From positions 1,457,579-1,521,578 of the forward strand of contig NC_007955.1 of the NCBI RefSeq assembly GCF_000013725.1: DNA of 64,000 nt. The letters run 5' to 3'. The stretch is from Methanococcoides burtonii DSM 6242 (GTDB lineage: Archaea; Halobacteriota; Methanosarcinia; Methanosarcinales; Methanosarcinaceae). The notes beneath the pieces are model-generated. The model ran no database searches, had not been told where the DNA came from, and saw only the letters and a list, made by a program, of their open reading frames with translations. Shown here in pieces: positions 8,808 through 17,410 of this stretch (position 1 is the stretch's first letter; each line of letters starts with the position of its first letter). The position numbers and the translations under genes were made by a program.

Positions 8808-10112
8808 TCACTCCACCCCATCCAACCGTTTTAGAAGATGATAAATCCTTTTTTCGGCATCATGATCAGGCACCCATACAGACTTTGTCACAAACGTTAC
8901 CCCAAACTCAGATCTAGAAGTATTCCCACGCACTCCAATATAACGTCCTGTAAGAACACGTTTCATATCTTCAAATATTGCATTCATCGACATAGTCTTG
9001 CCCAAAAGAGAGAACGATTCATGAAGGGTCTTTCCATAAACGATCTCCGAAAGTTCTCTATTAAGCATCACAAGAACAGAGCCAGTTCCATCATCAAGGA
9101 CCAGTTTAATCCTCATATCCTGTAAACCATCAACAGCCCCATGTGAACGGCAAACGTTCTTTAGAATTACACGATTACAGATAGGACAGCGTGCTATCAA
9201 CCCTGACCCTGGCCGAACGGAAACAATATTGCCCACTAAAACAACATCGAATATTCCATCGGCATGCAAAACTTCCGAGATGCACACTGGTTCCGGAGGT
9301 TTGTTCACTGACATCGGATCAAACGAGAGATCCTCACCGGGACCAACCAATTCAACTGGAGTAGAGCTATCAAGATGTATCGAGGGAACTCCACGATATA
9401 CACGCACAGATGCATCTTTAAAACGGATAATCGAACCTATATCCACACCATCAAGAGGAGACCACGAAACAAAAGGCAATCTTCCAGTCTCATCCGCCAG
9501 GACACCTTCAATAATAGTAAGATCTTCGCCCTTAACGTCCACATTCCGATGATAAAGATCAATAATTGCAGCCACTGAACTAATAAAAAGATCAGAAGGA
9601 CCCACATCGATGAACTTTTTTACAGGAATAACAGCCAACTCAGAGATATCCGGAAGAGAGCTATCATCCAGCAATAACACCTCAGAATAAGCACTTATGC
9701 TCACTTCCGTTCGGTTATACCAGTTCCTGACACTCGCATTACTTATTCGCACTGCATCCCCAACATTCAATGCAAGTTGTTTCCACGATGTAAAGGGACA
9801 TAATCCAGACCGATCTGCGAGAATGCCAGAGAATATAATCGTTCTTTCCCCTTTCAGATCAACGGTCTTTTCACTGATCTTGAGAATACGAACCTCAAGA
9901 GAAAAACCTTTCTCACCGACAGAAAGCTCTTTGATGCCCCTTATCATAAAGCCCGATGACCTGAATTTCTTAATTATCGTGCGTTTTGCTTCACTGATCG
10001 GAACACGATATTTGATCAGCAGATCAAATTCATTTTCGATCATAGATCTATCGACATTAGCAAGCACCTTTGTTAGTTCTTCAATGTGAGGGGCATATTT
10101 CTCATCCATCAT
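8808..10112 (-). CDS. rpa: Replication protein A (single-stranded DNA-binding protein)
   Basis: Coats single-stranded DNA in replication and repair. Several OB-folds follow one another (about 60-165, 175-270, 285-420), and the last contains a zinc site (CPIC, then C and H in NVCRSHG). The track of hydrophobic and DNA-contact patterns (FSGILADRSGLCPFTSW; IEGVLADETGRLPFVSW) is duplicated, typical of archaeal RPA made by OB-fold duplication. The start is taken at the ATGATG at 10107-10112, behind GGGAGA; the frame is open 60 bases further but without a site. The RPAP partner follows directly in the same operon. Confidence 0.9.
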   Translation of the reverse strand: MMDEKYAPHIEELTKVLANVDRSMIENEFDLLIKYRVPISEAKRTIIKKFRSSGFMIRGIKELSVGEKGFSLEVRILKISEKTVDLKGERTIIFSGILADRSGLCPFTSWKQLALNVGDAVRISNASVRNWYNRTEVSISAYSEVLLLDDSSLPDISELAVIPVKKFIDVGPSDLFISSVAAIIDLYHRNVDVKGEDLTIIEGVLADETGRLPFVSWSPLDGVDIGSIIRFKDASVRVYRGVPSIHLDSSTPVELVGPGEDLSFDPMSVNKPPEPVCISEVLHADGIFDVVLVGNIVSVRPGSGLIARCPICNRVILKNVCRSHGAVDGLQDMRIKLVLDDGTGSVLVMLNRELSEIVYGKTLHESFSLLGKTMSMNAIFEDMKRVLTGRYIGVRGNTSRSEFGVTFVTKSVWVPDHDAEKRIYHLLKRLDGVE

Positions 10113-10313
10113 ATTCTCCCACTTTAATGAGACTGTACATAATCTAAGCATTTCTTCCATAAAAAGATACACCCAGAGAAGTCAGATAGGAATCTCGTGA
10201 TGAACAAGTATCCATTTCATTTTTGTAATACAAACATATATATAGATTTTTATCCAAATCAAGAGCATAGATTCAATTAAACAGCGATAAAGAAGTAATA
10301 AGAGGATAAAATA

Positions 10314-10535
10314 ATGACAATACTACCATTGGCTTCCGTAGAAAGATTGATACGTAGTGCAGATGCAGAAAGAGTTAGCGAACCTGCAGCATCCGCTCTT
10401 TTAGAAATAATCGAAGCATACGGAACCAAAATTTCAAAGGAAGCTATAATTTACGCCAATCATGCAGGAAGAAAGACAGTAAAAGAGGAAGATATAAAAC
10501 TGGCTTATGAAATGCTCACAAAGCCACGTAATTGA
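10314..10535 (+). CDS. Archaeal histone
   Basis: A 73-residue histone-fold protein that wraps DNA as dimers and higher oligomers. The three-helix layout is plain: PLASVERLIRSADAERVS (helix 1), a long central helix (AASALLEIIEAYGTKISKEAIIYANHAG), and KTVKEEDIKLAYEML (helix 3), with Arg/Lys at the usual DNA-contact points. The length is standard for HMf-type histones without tails. It stands alone with a TATA box near 10235-10244 and a T-run after the stop. It converges on the membrane protein gene beyond it. Confidence 0.95.
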   Translation: MTILPLASVERLIRSADAERVSEPAASALLEIIEAYGTKISKEAIIYANHAGRKTVKEEDIKLAYEMLTKPRN

Positions 10536-10551
10536 ACTTCCCCCTATTTTT

Positions 10552-11058
10552 TTAAGTTAATGTCTCAAGGGCACTTATTCCAGCCAGGGTCAAAAGAGTT
10601 ACCACAATACCTGCGATCAACACCCCTGCAACTATAGCTATCAATGCATGCCTGAACTTTATCCCAAATACGAATGCTGCTGCACAACCGGTCCAGGCTC
10701 CTGTAACCGGTAAAGGGATAGCAACAAACAACGTAAGAGCAAGTGTCCCATACTTCTCCATACTCTCAGAATGTTTTTGCCGTGTCCTTGTGAAAAGCCA
10801 GGTAAAGAACATATCACCAATTTTGAACCTTCTCAAAAAAGCGGAAACTGGTTCTAAAAAAAGTAAAAGTGGGATCACAGGAAGGAGATTTCCCAATACT
10901 GCTAAAAGGTATGCCTCCACAGGACCTATTTCATAAACACCAATCGCAATCGGAATTGCACCACGTAGTTCAGATATAGGCAGAGCACTCAAGATAATGG
11001 TCGAGAGCCAGGGAGGGACACTTACAAGAAGATCAATTAACTGATGCTCGAAAGGCAT
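10552..11058 (-). CDS. Small multidrug-export-like membrane protein (COG2426)
   Basis: A 168-residue integral membrane protein with about four or five spans. The motif SELRGAIPIAIG near residue 30 and PLPVTGAWTGCAAAFVFG near residue 120 are marks of the 'putative small multi-drug export' family; actual transport has not been shown for the family as far as I know. It follows the RFC small subunit gene by three bases on the same strand, an operon link likely without functional meaning. Confidence 0.82.
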   Translation of the reverse strand: MPFEHQLIDLLVSVPPWLSTIILSALPISELRGAIPIAIGVYEIGPVEAYLLAVLGNLLPVIPLLLFLEPVSAFLRRFKIGDMFFTWLFTRTRQKHSESMEKYGTLALTLFVAIPLPVTGAWTGCAAAFVFGIKFRHALIAIVAGVLIAGIVVTLLTLAGISALETLT

Positions 11059-11061
11059 TTC

Positions 11062-12018
11062 TTATTGCTCCTCTGCCAGTGCGAAATGGGCCAGCAGAGC
11101 ATCAAGCTGTATCCTTTCATTGGCACCCTCAGTGAGCCTGAAATCGACTTCACCGATCATATCCATCAACGCTACCAGTTTTTTACCGGAAACATCCATA
11201 TCAAAGATAGCACGGTAGATCTGCCCCACAACATCCTCTCCCGAAAGACCCTTTTCAAGCATTAGAGAATCAAGTTTTTTGCGTGCAGATATGAAGTTCC
11301 CTGAAAGAGCTGTTTTCAGAAGTTCAGCGATCTCTTCCGGATGGGCGGTCGCTGTTATTCTATAGATAGCATCCTTATGAATGGTAGTATCGAACAATGC
11401 TGCAGCTTGAAGTGCATTTATTGCTTTCCTCATATCACCCTGTGCAACATACTTCAAAGCATCCATCCCATCATCAGCAATGGTAAGACCCTCTTTTTCA
11501 GCTACATGGAGACATCTTTCACCAACTGAATCATCTGCAAGGTGGCGGAACCTGTAAACTGCACATCTTGACTGAATTGGTTCAATTATCTTTGAAGAAT
11601 AATTACAGGAAAGAATGAAACGACAATTACTGGTATATTTTTCCATTGTACGGCGCAAAGCAGACTGTGCATCAGAGGTCAGTGCATCAGCTTCATCAAG
11701 GAAGATTATCTTGAAATTAGCACCACCAATAGGAGAGGTCTTAGCAAAATTCTTGATCTTGGTCCTGACCACATCAATACCACGCTCATCCGATGCATTA
11801 AGCTCTGTAAAGTTCTCACGCCAGTCATCTTTAAAAAGTTGTCTTGCAATTGAGACTGCAGTAGCAGTCTTGCCTACTCCCGGGGGACCTGAGAACAATA
11901 AGTGAGGAAGATTTCCAGACCTTACATATGAAATTAGCCTTTCAATTGTCTCTTTTTGACCTACGACATCTTCAAGCTTAAAAGGCCTGTATTTTTCGAT
12001 CCATATCTCTTCTTTTAT
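11062..12018 (-). CDS. rfcS: Replication factor C small subunit, apparent AUA start
   Basis: The clamp-loader subunit that loads PCNA with the large subunit. It has Walker A GPPGVGKT, Walker B IFLDEADALT, sensor 1 SCNYSSK and the SRC arginine-finger motif, and a C-terminal collar domain. The usual N-terminal EEIWIEKYRP segment and the LPHLLFSGPP lead-in are encoded upstream of the first ATG of the frame, so the gene must begin earlier. The frame is closed by TAA directly before an ATA at 12016-12018, and a strong GGAGGG lies seven bases upstream of that ATA. Starting there gives a normal 318-residue protein. No ATG, GTG or TTG lies between ATA and KYRP. Either AUA is the initiator or the sequence has a single-base difference from ATG. 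Confidence 0.9.
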   Translation of the reverse strand: MKEEIWIEKYRPFKLEDVVGQKETIERLISYVRSGNLPHLLFSGPPGVGKTATAVSIARQLFKDDWRENFTELNASDERGIDVVRTKIKNFAKTSPIGGANFKIIFLDEADALTSDAQSALRRTMEKYTSNCRFILSCNYSSKIIEPIQSRCAVYRFRHLADDSVGERCLHVAEKEGLTIADDGMDALKYVAQGDMRKAINALQAAALFDTTIHKDAIYRITATAHPEEIAELLKTALSGNFISARKKLDSLMLEKGLSGEDVVGQIYRAIFDMDVSGKKLVALMDMIGEVDFRLTEGANERIQLDALLAHFALAEEQ

Positions 12019-12118
12019 TTAAAACCCTCCAATCAATTGCAAATTGCTATAACGGTGCAGAAATGATAAGGTTGATAATACTTTTTAATCTTTCGTGAGA
12101 AATATCCCAAATCATTTA

Positions 12119-12150
12119 AAAAAACAAAGATCATGTGCAAAAAGCACATG
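12119..12150 (-). terminator. Rnf operon terminator
   Basis: A perfect 7-bp hairpin (CATGTGC at 12132-12138, GCACATG at 12144-12150, five-base loop) is followed on the minus strand by ATC and a T-rich tract. It lies about 30 bases after the last gene of the rnf operon. Confidence 0.7.
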
Positions 12151-12182
12151 AAAATTACAACTGAGACCGGAAAGATCCAGAC

Positions 12183-12515
12183 TCACTGGTAAACATAGTT
12201 GTATGCGATCCTTCCAATGACAGGTATTTTGAGCCTTGAACCTCTCCATGCCATGAACATGAACAATGCCCAAAGGAAAAGGGAAAAGAAACCTGCAAAA
12301 TCTGCAAGTAACCAGCCAACGTATGGAACCCATGCAATAAGGAAGACGATTGCAGTAAGGACCATGAAGACCATTGCTGACTGAATTGCATGGAAACGAA
12401 CGAACTTATTTTCCTTTTCAACGAAAAGGAACAAAACCCCGGTCATCCAGAATCCAAGATAACACAATACTGCCACAATGTTCTCGTTGAGTCCTATAGA
12501 AGTCTTATATGTCAT
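12183..12515 (-). CDS. DUF4870-type membrane protein ending the rnf operon
   Basis: A 110-residue protein with three membrane segments, starting at an ATG behind AAGGAGTGAG. The motif EKENKFVRFHAIQSAMVF (about 34-51) is the signature of the COG4818/DUF4870 family. In Methanosarcina acetivorans the rnf operon also ends in a small gene of unknown function (MA0665), so this is likely its counterpart. It begins 12 bases after rnfB and precedes the terminator, so it is part of the transcript. It may help assembly or stability of the complex; no function is shown. Confidence 0.8.
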   Translation of the reverse strand: MTYKTSIGLNENIVAVLCYLGFWMTGVLFLFVEKENKFVRFHAIQSAMVFMVLTAIVFLIAWVPYVGWLLADFAGFFSLFLWALFMFMAWRGSRLKIPVIGRIAYNYVYQ

Positions 12516-12527
12516 TCATCTCACTCC

Positions 12528-13325
12528 TTATCTCATTTCAATACAGTTCTGCGGACATTTCTCAACACATATCCCACAAGCAGTACATTTATCCTGATCG
12601 ACCTCTGCAAGGAAATTCGTGACCTTGATGGCGTCTTCCGGACAGTTCTTCTCACATATCTTACAGCCAATACATCCGACTTCACAGACAGCCTTTACGG
12701 CCTTTCCTTTATCATGTGAATTGCACTGGACATGAACTTGCTCAGAGTCCTTTGCAAACATCAGTATATCGTTTGGACACGCTGCGAGACAAAGACCACA
12801 ACTTGTACAGAGATTCTTGTTCACAGATGGAAGGCGGTTCTCGTTAATGGAAATCGCACCGAATGGACATGCACGGACACAGGTACCACGACCCATGCAG
12901 CCGTAATTACAACCCTTTTCACCATCTGAAAGCATGATGACAGCAGTACAATCTTCAATACCGACATAATCGAATCTGTCGACACAGCGGATACCACCAC
13001 CACATCTGACATATGGATATTCCTTTTCGGATTCTGAAACTTCCTGACCAATGATAGCACCGATCTCTTTAGCAGTATCAAAACCTCCAACAGGACAGCC
13101 ATCAAGAGGTGCATCTTCAGCAACTACCTTCTCCGCAAAGTCCGCACATCCCGCATAACCACAAGCACCGCAATTTGCACCTGGCAGGATCTCAACAACC
13201 TCTTCAACAAGAGGATTTGTCTCGACCTTGAACATCCTTGATGCCGCGATCAGCATGATACCTATAACAAGACCAAGACCACCAAGGGTAGCCATTGCCT
13301 GAATGATCAATGTAATCAGACTCAT
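12528..13325 (-). CDS. rnfB: Rnf complex subunit B (polyferredoxin)
   Basis: Electron-entry subunit of the ion-pumping Rnf complex. An N-terminal membrane anchor (1-25) is followed by a four-Cys domain (NCGACGYAGCADF ... CPVG) and then by ferredoxin modules: CMGRGTCVRACP, CTSCGLCLAACP, CIGCKICEKNCP and CTACGICVEKCP. These should bind several [4Fe-4S] clusters and accept electrons from ferredoxin. Its ATG overlaps the rnfA stop (ATGA), so translation is coupled. At 265 residues it is of usual length for methanogen RnfB. Confidence 0.95.
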   Translation of the reverse strand: MSLITLIIQAMATLGGLGLVIGIMLIAASRMFKVETNPLVEEVVEILPGANCGACGYAGCADFAEKVVAEDAPLDGCPVGGFDTAKEIGAIIGQEVSESEKEYPYVRCGGGIRCVDRFDYVGIEDCTAVIMLSDGEKGCNYGCMGRGTCVRACPFGAISINENRLPSVNKNLCTSCGLCLAACPNDILMFAKDSEQVHVQCNSHDKGKAVKAVCEVGCIGCKICEKNCPEDAIKVTNFLAEVDQDKCTACGICVEKCPQNCIEMR

Positions 13326-13912
13326 AAGGGGATCACTCCAAAGTAGTTAACAAACGCCATAGACAGCATTGTCGCAATAAGGAACGCATGAGGTAAACCA
13401 CGCATTGATGACGGAACGTTCACAAGGGTCGTTCTTTCCCTGATGCCGGACATCATCAACATTACCAGTGCATAACCAATACCTGCTGAAACACCGAAAA
13501 CGACACTCTGTATGAAAGAATATTCATTCAGAACATTGAGCAATACTACACCGAGAACTGCACAATTTGTCGTAATGAGAGGCAGGTAGATACCAAGTGA
13601 ACGATAGAGTGATGGCACATTCTTCCTTACAACGAACTCTACAAGCTGCACAAGTGCTGCAATTACCACAATGAAGCTAATAAGATCAAGGAACTCTAGC
13701 TTTAGTGGAACAAGTACAAAGTTATAGATGAGGAAGGACACGGTAGCTGCCAGTGTCATTACGAAAATGACAGCTCCGGACATTCCCGCAGCACTCTTTG
13801 TATCCTTGGTTACACCTACAAAGGAACACAGACCAAGGAACTGGATGATGAGGAAGTTCTTGATGAACACACCATCCATGAATATCTGGAAAAGACTTAC
13901 ATCAGCAGCCAT
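13322..13912 (-). CDS. rnfA: Rnf complex subunit A
   Basis: Integral membrane subunit with six spans, homologous to RnfE in inverted topology and to NqrE. Signature segments are FLIIQFLGLCSFVGVTKD near the N-terminus and TTNCAVLGV in the middle; the Cys in each half are thought to hold a cluster within the membrane. I place the start at 13910-13912 (MAADVSLF), preceded by AGGGGTGG, rather than six codons upstream. The gene begins one base after the rnfE stop. Confidence 0.94.
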   Translation of the reverse strand: MAADVSLFQIFMDGVFIKNFLIIQFLGLCSFVGVTKDTKSAAGMSGAVIFVMTLAATVSFLIYNFVLVPLKLEFLDLISFIVVIAALVQLVEFVVRKNVPSLYRSLGIYLPLITTNCAVLGVVLLNVLNEYSFIQSVVFGVSAGIGYALVMLMMSGIRERTTLVNVPSSMRGLPHAFLIATMLSMAFVNYFGVIPL

Positions 13913-13913
13913 A

Positions 13914-14525
13914 TTAGCCACCCCTTGCAAGCTTCTTTGCTCTTCTGTGATTTACTATTGCCATGAGAATACCGATTGTCAAAAATGCTCCCGGTGACAG
14001 GATCATAAAGGTTATCGGATTGATAGGAATGCTTACAAGCTGAGTTCCAAAGATCGCGATCCCACCGGTTCCGAGAAGCTCCCTGATTCCACCGATAAGT
14101 ACCAGCACAAGAAGGAAACCTGCTGAACTTCCTAAAGCATCGATCAATGAATAGAACATATTGTTCTTATTAGCATAAGCTTCCGCACGACCAATGATAA
14201 TACAGTTCACGACGATCAGGGGAATGAACACACCTAATGCCGCATACATCGGCGGGAAATACGCTTCCATGACCATCTTCACAATGGAAACGAATGTTGC
14301 TATTATCAAAATGAATATCGGCAATCTTACAGAAGCAGGAATTTGCTTTCTCAGACCTGAGACCATAAGGTTGGAACAGATCAGAACAAATGCTGTCCCT
14401 GCGGACATACCGATCGCATTGTCAATGGATGTGGTAACTGCCAGTGTAGGACAGAGACCCAATACCAGACCAAATATAGGATTATCTTTTGTAATTCCAC
14501 GAATAAATTCACTTAAGGGATCCAT
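13914..14525 (-). CDS. rnfE: Rnf complex subunit E
   Basis: A six-span membrane subunit, paralogous to RnfA. It shows NPIFGLVLGLCPTLAVTTSIDNAIGM near the N-terminus and VNCIIIGRAEAYA in the middle, each with the conserved Cys of the family. At 203 residues it has the expected length. It lies between rnfG and rnfA with 14 and 1 base spacings, inside the eight-gene rnf transcript. Confidence 0.94.
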   Translation of the reverse strand: MDPLSEFIRGITKDNPIFGLVLGLCPTLAVTTSIDNAIGMSAGTAFVLICSNLMVSGLRKQIPASVRLPIFILIIATFVSIVKMVMEAYFPPMYAALGVFIPLIVVNCIIIGRAEAYANKNNMFYSLIDALGSSAGFLLVLVLIGGIRELLGTGGIAIFGTQLVSIPINPITFMILSPGAFLTIGILMAIVNHRRAKKLARGG

Positions 14526-14539
14526 ATCTACATCTCCGT

Positions 14540-15112
14540 TTAGGCCTCTGCCACTTTAATGTCTCCAACCTGTTCATTCAGGGCATCTATTACTGCCTGC
14601 GAGGATATCGTAGCACCTGTGATAGAGTCAATAGCCCCACCTGACTTTGAAAGGCTGAGATCTGCAACTTTCACATTGGTGAACTGGCTCTTGAAGGGAT
14701 CATCAGCGATCTTAGAACCAAGTCCAGGAGTCTCAGTGTGAGCCATGATGCCTATACCGGTAATTGCATTGAACGAGGAATCAACACCGCCTGCCACTTC
14801 AATAAGTCCCTGAGCACCTACTTGTTTTCTGAAGAAAGCATAACCTACGAGATTACCGGAACTATCCTTTGCACGATAATAGAGGATCTCTTTGTCACCC
14901 TCGTCATTTATGACAGTGTCACCATATACTGCCTCGAACTCTGCTGCAGAGGGCATAATCTCTGCAAGAGTAGAAGTCCTTGCTTCTGCATAGTTCTTCT
15001 TCAATTGTTCATTCGTAGGCACAAAGGCAACAGCCAGAAGGGCTGAAGCAATGACCGAGATCAATACCAATTTACCTATAATTATTACAATATCTTTGTT
15101 GGAATCAGTCAT
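14540..15112 (-). CDS. rnfG: Rnf complex subunit G (covalent FMN)
   Basis: One N-terminal membrane helix (about 8-27) and an extracytoplasmic flavin domain. The motif SITGATISS near residue 160 is the FMN attachment site, in which a Thr is linked to FMN through a phosphoester bond by ApbE. ApbE is encoded at the other end of this cluster. The start overlaps the rnfD stop (ATGACTGA), with GGAGG upstream. RnfG is thought to exchange electrons with the neighbouring cytochrome MmcA in Methanosarcina. Confidence 0.94.
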   Translation of the reverse strand: MTDSNKDIVIIIGKLVLISVIASALLAVAFVPTNEQLKKNYAEARTSTLAEIMPSAAEFEAVYGDTVINDEGDKEILYYRAKDSSGNLVGYAFFRKQVGAQGLIEVAGGVDSSFNAITGIGIMAHTETPGLGSKIADDPFKSQFTNVKVADLSLSKSGGAIDSITGATISSQAVIDALNEQVGDIKVAEA

Positions 15113-16034
15113 CTAAGAACACCTCCAGACGGTCTTTGAAAGGTATCTTTGAAACAATGCTCCTGTACTTACATTGTAAGAATGTCTCGGTACCATATGA
15201 TGCCGGAAGGGTATTGTTATCGATCAGTGAAGCAACACAGTTTGCAAGGAACAGACCATAGAAAGTCCCATCTACGTAATTTGCAAAGTGTCCATATACA
15301 ACTACAAGAACCCCACAAACAATACCATAAATCACACGACCGTTCTTTGTCGTGGGTGAAGTTGAAGTATCGGTCGCTATGAAAAGAACACCAAACACTA
15401 CAACCCCAAGAACAACATAGGACAGACTATCACCCAGTAAAAATGCCAGCAGTACCGTTGTCACAAAGAAAGTCACAGGAATTCTCCATTCGATGTACCT
15501 GCGGAATATAAGGACTGCACCTGCAAGTAAAATGAAAAAAGGCGACACTCCAGCCATTACCCCTGCTCCGTTCTCAAGAACCAGTTCAAATAAGGCACTT
15601 GTCTGAGGATAGGATGCAGGAGCCATTATAGAACCCCATGCCAACGACAGGAAAAGCCATGCAGCGAGGACTGGATTGAAAACGTAGGAACCAATGCCTC
15701 CGAAAGCATGCTTTCCAATACCAACAGCAAAAACAGTTCCTATCATAGGGATCCAGAGGGGAACTTCTGGTGGAATAATCATAGCTACCATCAGACCGAT
15801 CAACACTGCATGTCCGTCGGCGATAGTTATCTTCTGGCCAAATGCTTTCTGTATAGTTGCTTCGGTCGCTATCGCTGCAAAGATACTTGCAGCCACCAGC
15901 CCTATGGCAGGAAGACCGAACAAATATACGGACAAAAGGACTACAGGCATAAGAGCAAGGACCTTTGCCCACATTATCTTCTTAAAAGTGATATTCTCTT
16001 TCTTATGAGGTGGAGCTGAAATCGTAAAGGTCAT
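15105..16034 (-). CDS. rnfD: Rnf complex subunit D
   Basis: A 309-residue membrane subunit with about eight to nine spans, homologous to NqrB. The segment ATDTSTSPTTKNGR (about residue 222) contains the S/T-rich FMN attachment site modified by ApbE. GIGSYVFNPVLAAWLFL near the middle is another family mark. Its ATG follows GGAGG and lies one base after the rnfC stop. Confidence 0.94.
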   Translation of the reverse strand: MTFTISAPPHKKENITFKKIMWAKVLALMPVVLLSVYLFGLPAIGLVAASIFAAIATEATIQKAFGQKITIADGHAVLIGLMVAMIIPPEVPLWIPMIGTVFAVGIGKHAFGGIGSYVFNPVLAAWLFLSLAWGSIMAPASYPQTSALFELVLENGAGVMAGVSPFFILLAGAVLIFRRYIEWRIPVTFFVTTVLLAFLLGDSLSYVVLGVVVFGVLFIATDTSTSPTTKNGRVIYGIVCGVLVVVYGHFANYVDGTFYGLFLANCVASLIDNNTLPASYGTETFLQCKYRSIVSKIPFKDRLEVFLDD

Positions 16035-16035
16035 A

Positions 16036-17397
16036 TTAGTTACCTCCGCTACAGCCGCAGCCTAATTTCAGATTCGCAGGAGATTCCTTTGAAGAAAGGT
16101 CTTCATATGCATTCTCAATGGAATTCTTTGCATATCTGATAAGCTGTAACAAATGTATCTTGGAAGGACAGACAGCTGAGCATCTACCACATTCCACACA
16201 ATTCAAAATATTCATCTGGCGACACTCATCGAAACGACCCTGGTCTGCAAAAGCAGTTATCCTGCTTGGAATAAGGTCCACAGGACAGACATCCACACAT
16301 CTTGCACAGTGAGTACAGTCAATTGACACGTCCCTTATGACCTCATCTGCGGACAAAACCGTAATAGAAGTTGTCATCTTGGTAACCGGGACATCATCGG
16401 TGTACTGTGCCACACCTGTGACAGCACCATTTGCAATGAGTTTGCCCGTATCACCCATGTAACCACCACATGCATCGATAACATCCTTGAAAGGAGTACC
16501 GATCTTAACCAGGATCTTCTTTGGGCTATTGACCTTGCCGGAAACGGAAACTACTGTTTCTATGTACGGTCTGCCTTCGTGCACTGCATCATACAATGCC
16601 TTTGCAGACTTTACACCACAGATAGCAACACCTACATCAGTAGGATCACAACAGAAAGAAACTCTCCTTCCGGTCAGATTATAGGTCAAAAGGTCAAGGA
16701 TCTTCTGACCATAAATGCGTTCCTGGGAAACCACTATGATATCTGAGCCCATATCCTTGAAGTAATAGCTGAGTTTTCGCTTACCCATCAAAGGAGCAAC
16801 TGTCAACAACTTACCATCGACTCTCAGATGGTCAAAAGCATTAATTGACTCAAGGTCATCATTTCTTAGCACAACAGCACCTTTTGAAGCCCCTGCGGCC
16901 TTCATCAGCAACTTCAAAGCATCGATCATCTGGGAGGCATACTGTGCAGATGTATCATAATGCCCGCCAATCCATTCCGAAGAAGTTGCGTTTATCAGAA
17001 CTGTATCGATCTGCTTCCCTTCCGGCCTCAGGACCTTATGCGTAGGAGTACCATAGTGTTCTACGATACCAGCATCCTTGATCACATCAACGAGTTTAGA
17101 TGCAGAAACATCCTTTACCGGTGTAAAATCAACACATTCGACATCTTCGGTCGGCTTTATGATAACACTGTTCACTTTTGTTCCATTCGGATTAGCAGCC
17201 TTTTCGATAGATATAACCTCTCCGCAAACACTTGAATGGACGGCAGCCGAATCATAACATTCGCACTCCCCGATCTTTTGTCCCATTGACACCATATCCC
17301 CTTTGTTCACAAGGGGTGTACAAAGACACCCATCGTGCTGTTTCAGGGGAATTATGATCTTTTCAGGGATCTTTTCCATAACATATACATTTGTCAC
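16036..17397 (-). CDS. rnfC: Rnf complex subunit C
   Basis: Peripheral subunit with an N-terminal biotinyl-like barrel, a central region resembling the 51-kDa NADH dehydrogenase subunit, and two ferredoxin motifs near the C-terminus (CTHCARCVDVCP and CVECGRCSAVCP). In methanogens Rnf works with ferredoxin and methanophenazine, so the nucleotide site is probably not used for NAD. I start it at GTG 17395-17397, nine bases after AAGGAG, rather than the ATG 12 codons upstream, which would overlap mmcA. The C-terminus is short and ends in GCGCSGGN. Confidence 0.93.
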   Translation of the reverse strand: MTNVYVMEKIPEKIIIPLKQHDGCLCTPLVNKGDMVSMGQKIGECECYDSAAVHSSVCGEVISIEKAANPNGTKVNSVIIKPTEDVECVDFTPVKDVSASKLVDVIKDAGIVEHYGTPTHKVLRPEGKQIDTVLINATSSEWIGGHYDTSAQYASQMIDALKLLMKAAGASKGAVVLRNDDLESINAFDHLRVDGKLLTVAPLMGKRKLSYYFKDMGSDIIVVSQERIYGQKILDLLTYNLTGRRVSFCCDPTDVGVAICGVKSAKALYDAVHEGRPYIETVVSVSGKVNSPKKILVKIGTPFKDVIDACGGYMGDTGKLIANGAVTGVAQYTDDVPVTKMTTSITVLSADEVIRDVSIDCTHCARCVDVCPVDLIPSRITAFADQGRFDECRQMNILNCVECGRCSAVCPSKIHLLQLIRYAKNSIENAYEDLSSKESPANLKLGCGCSGGN

Positions 17398-17410
17398 GAC
17401 AATCAACTCC

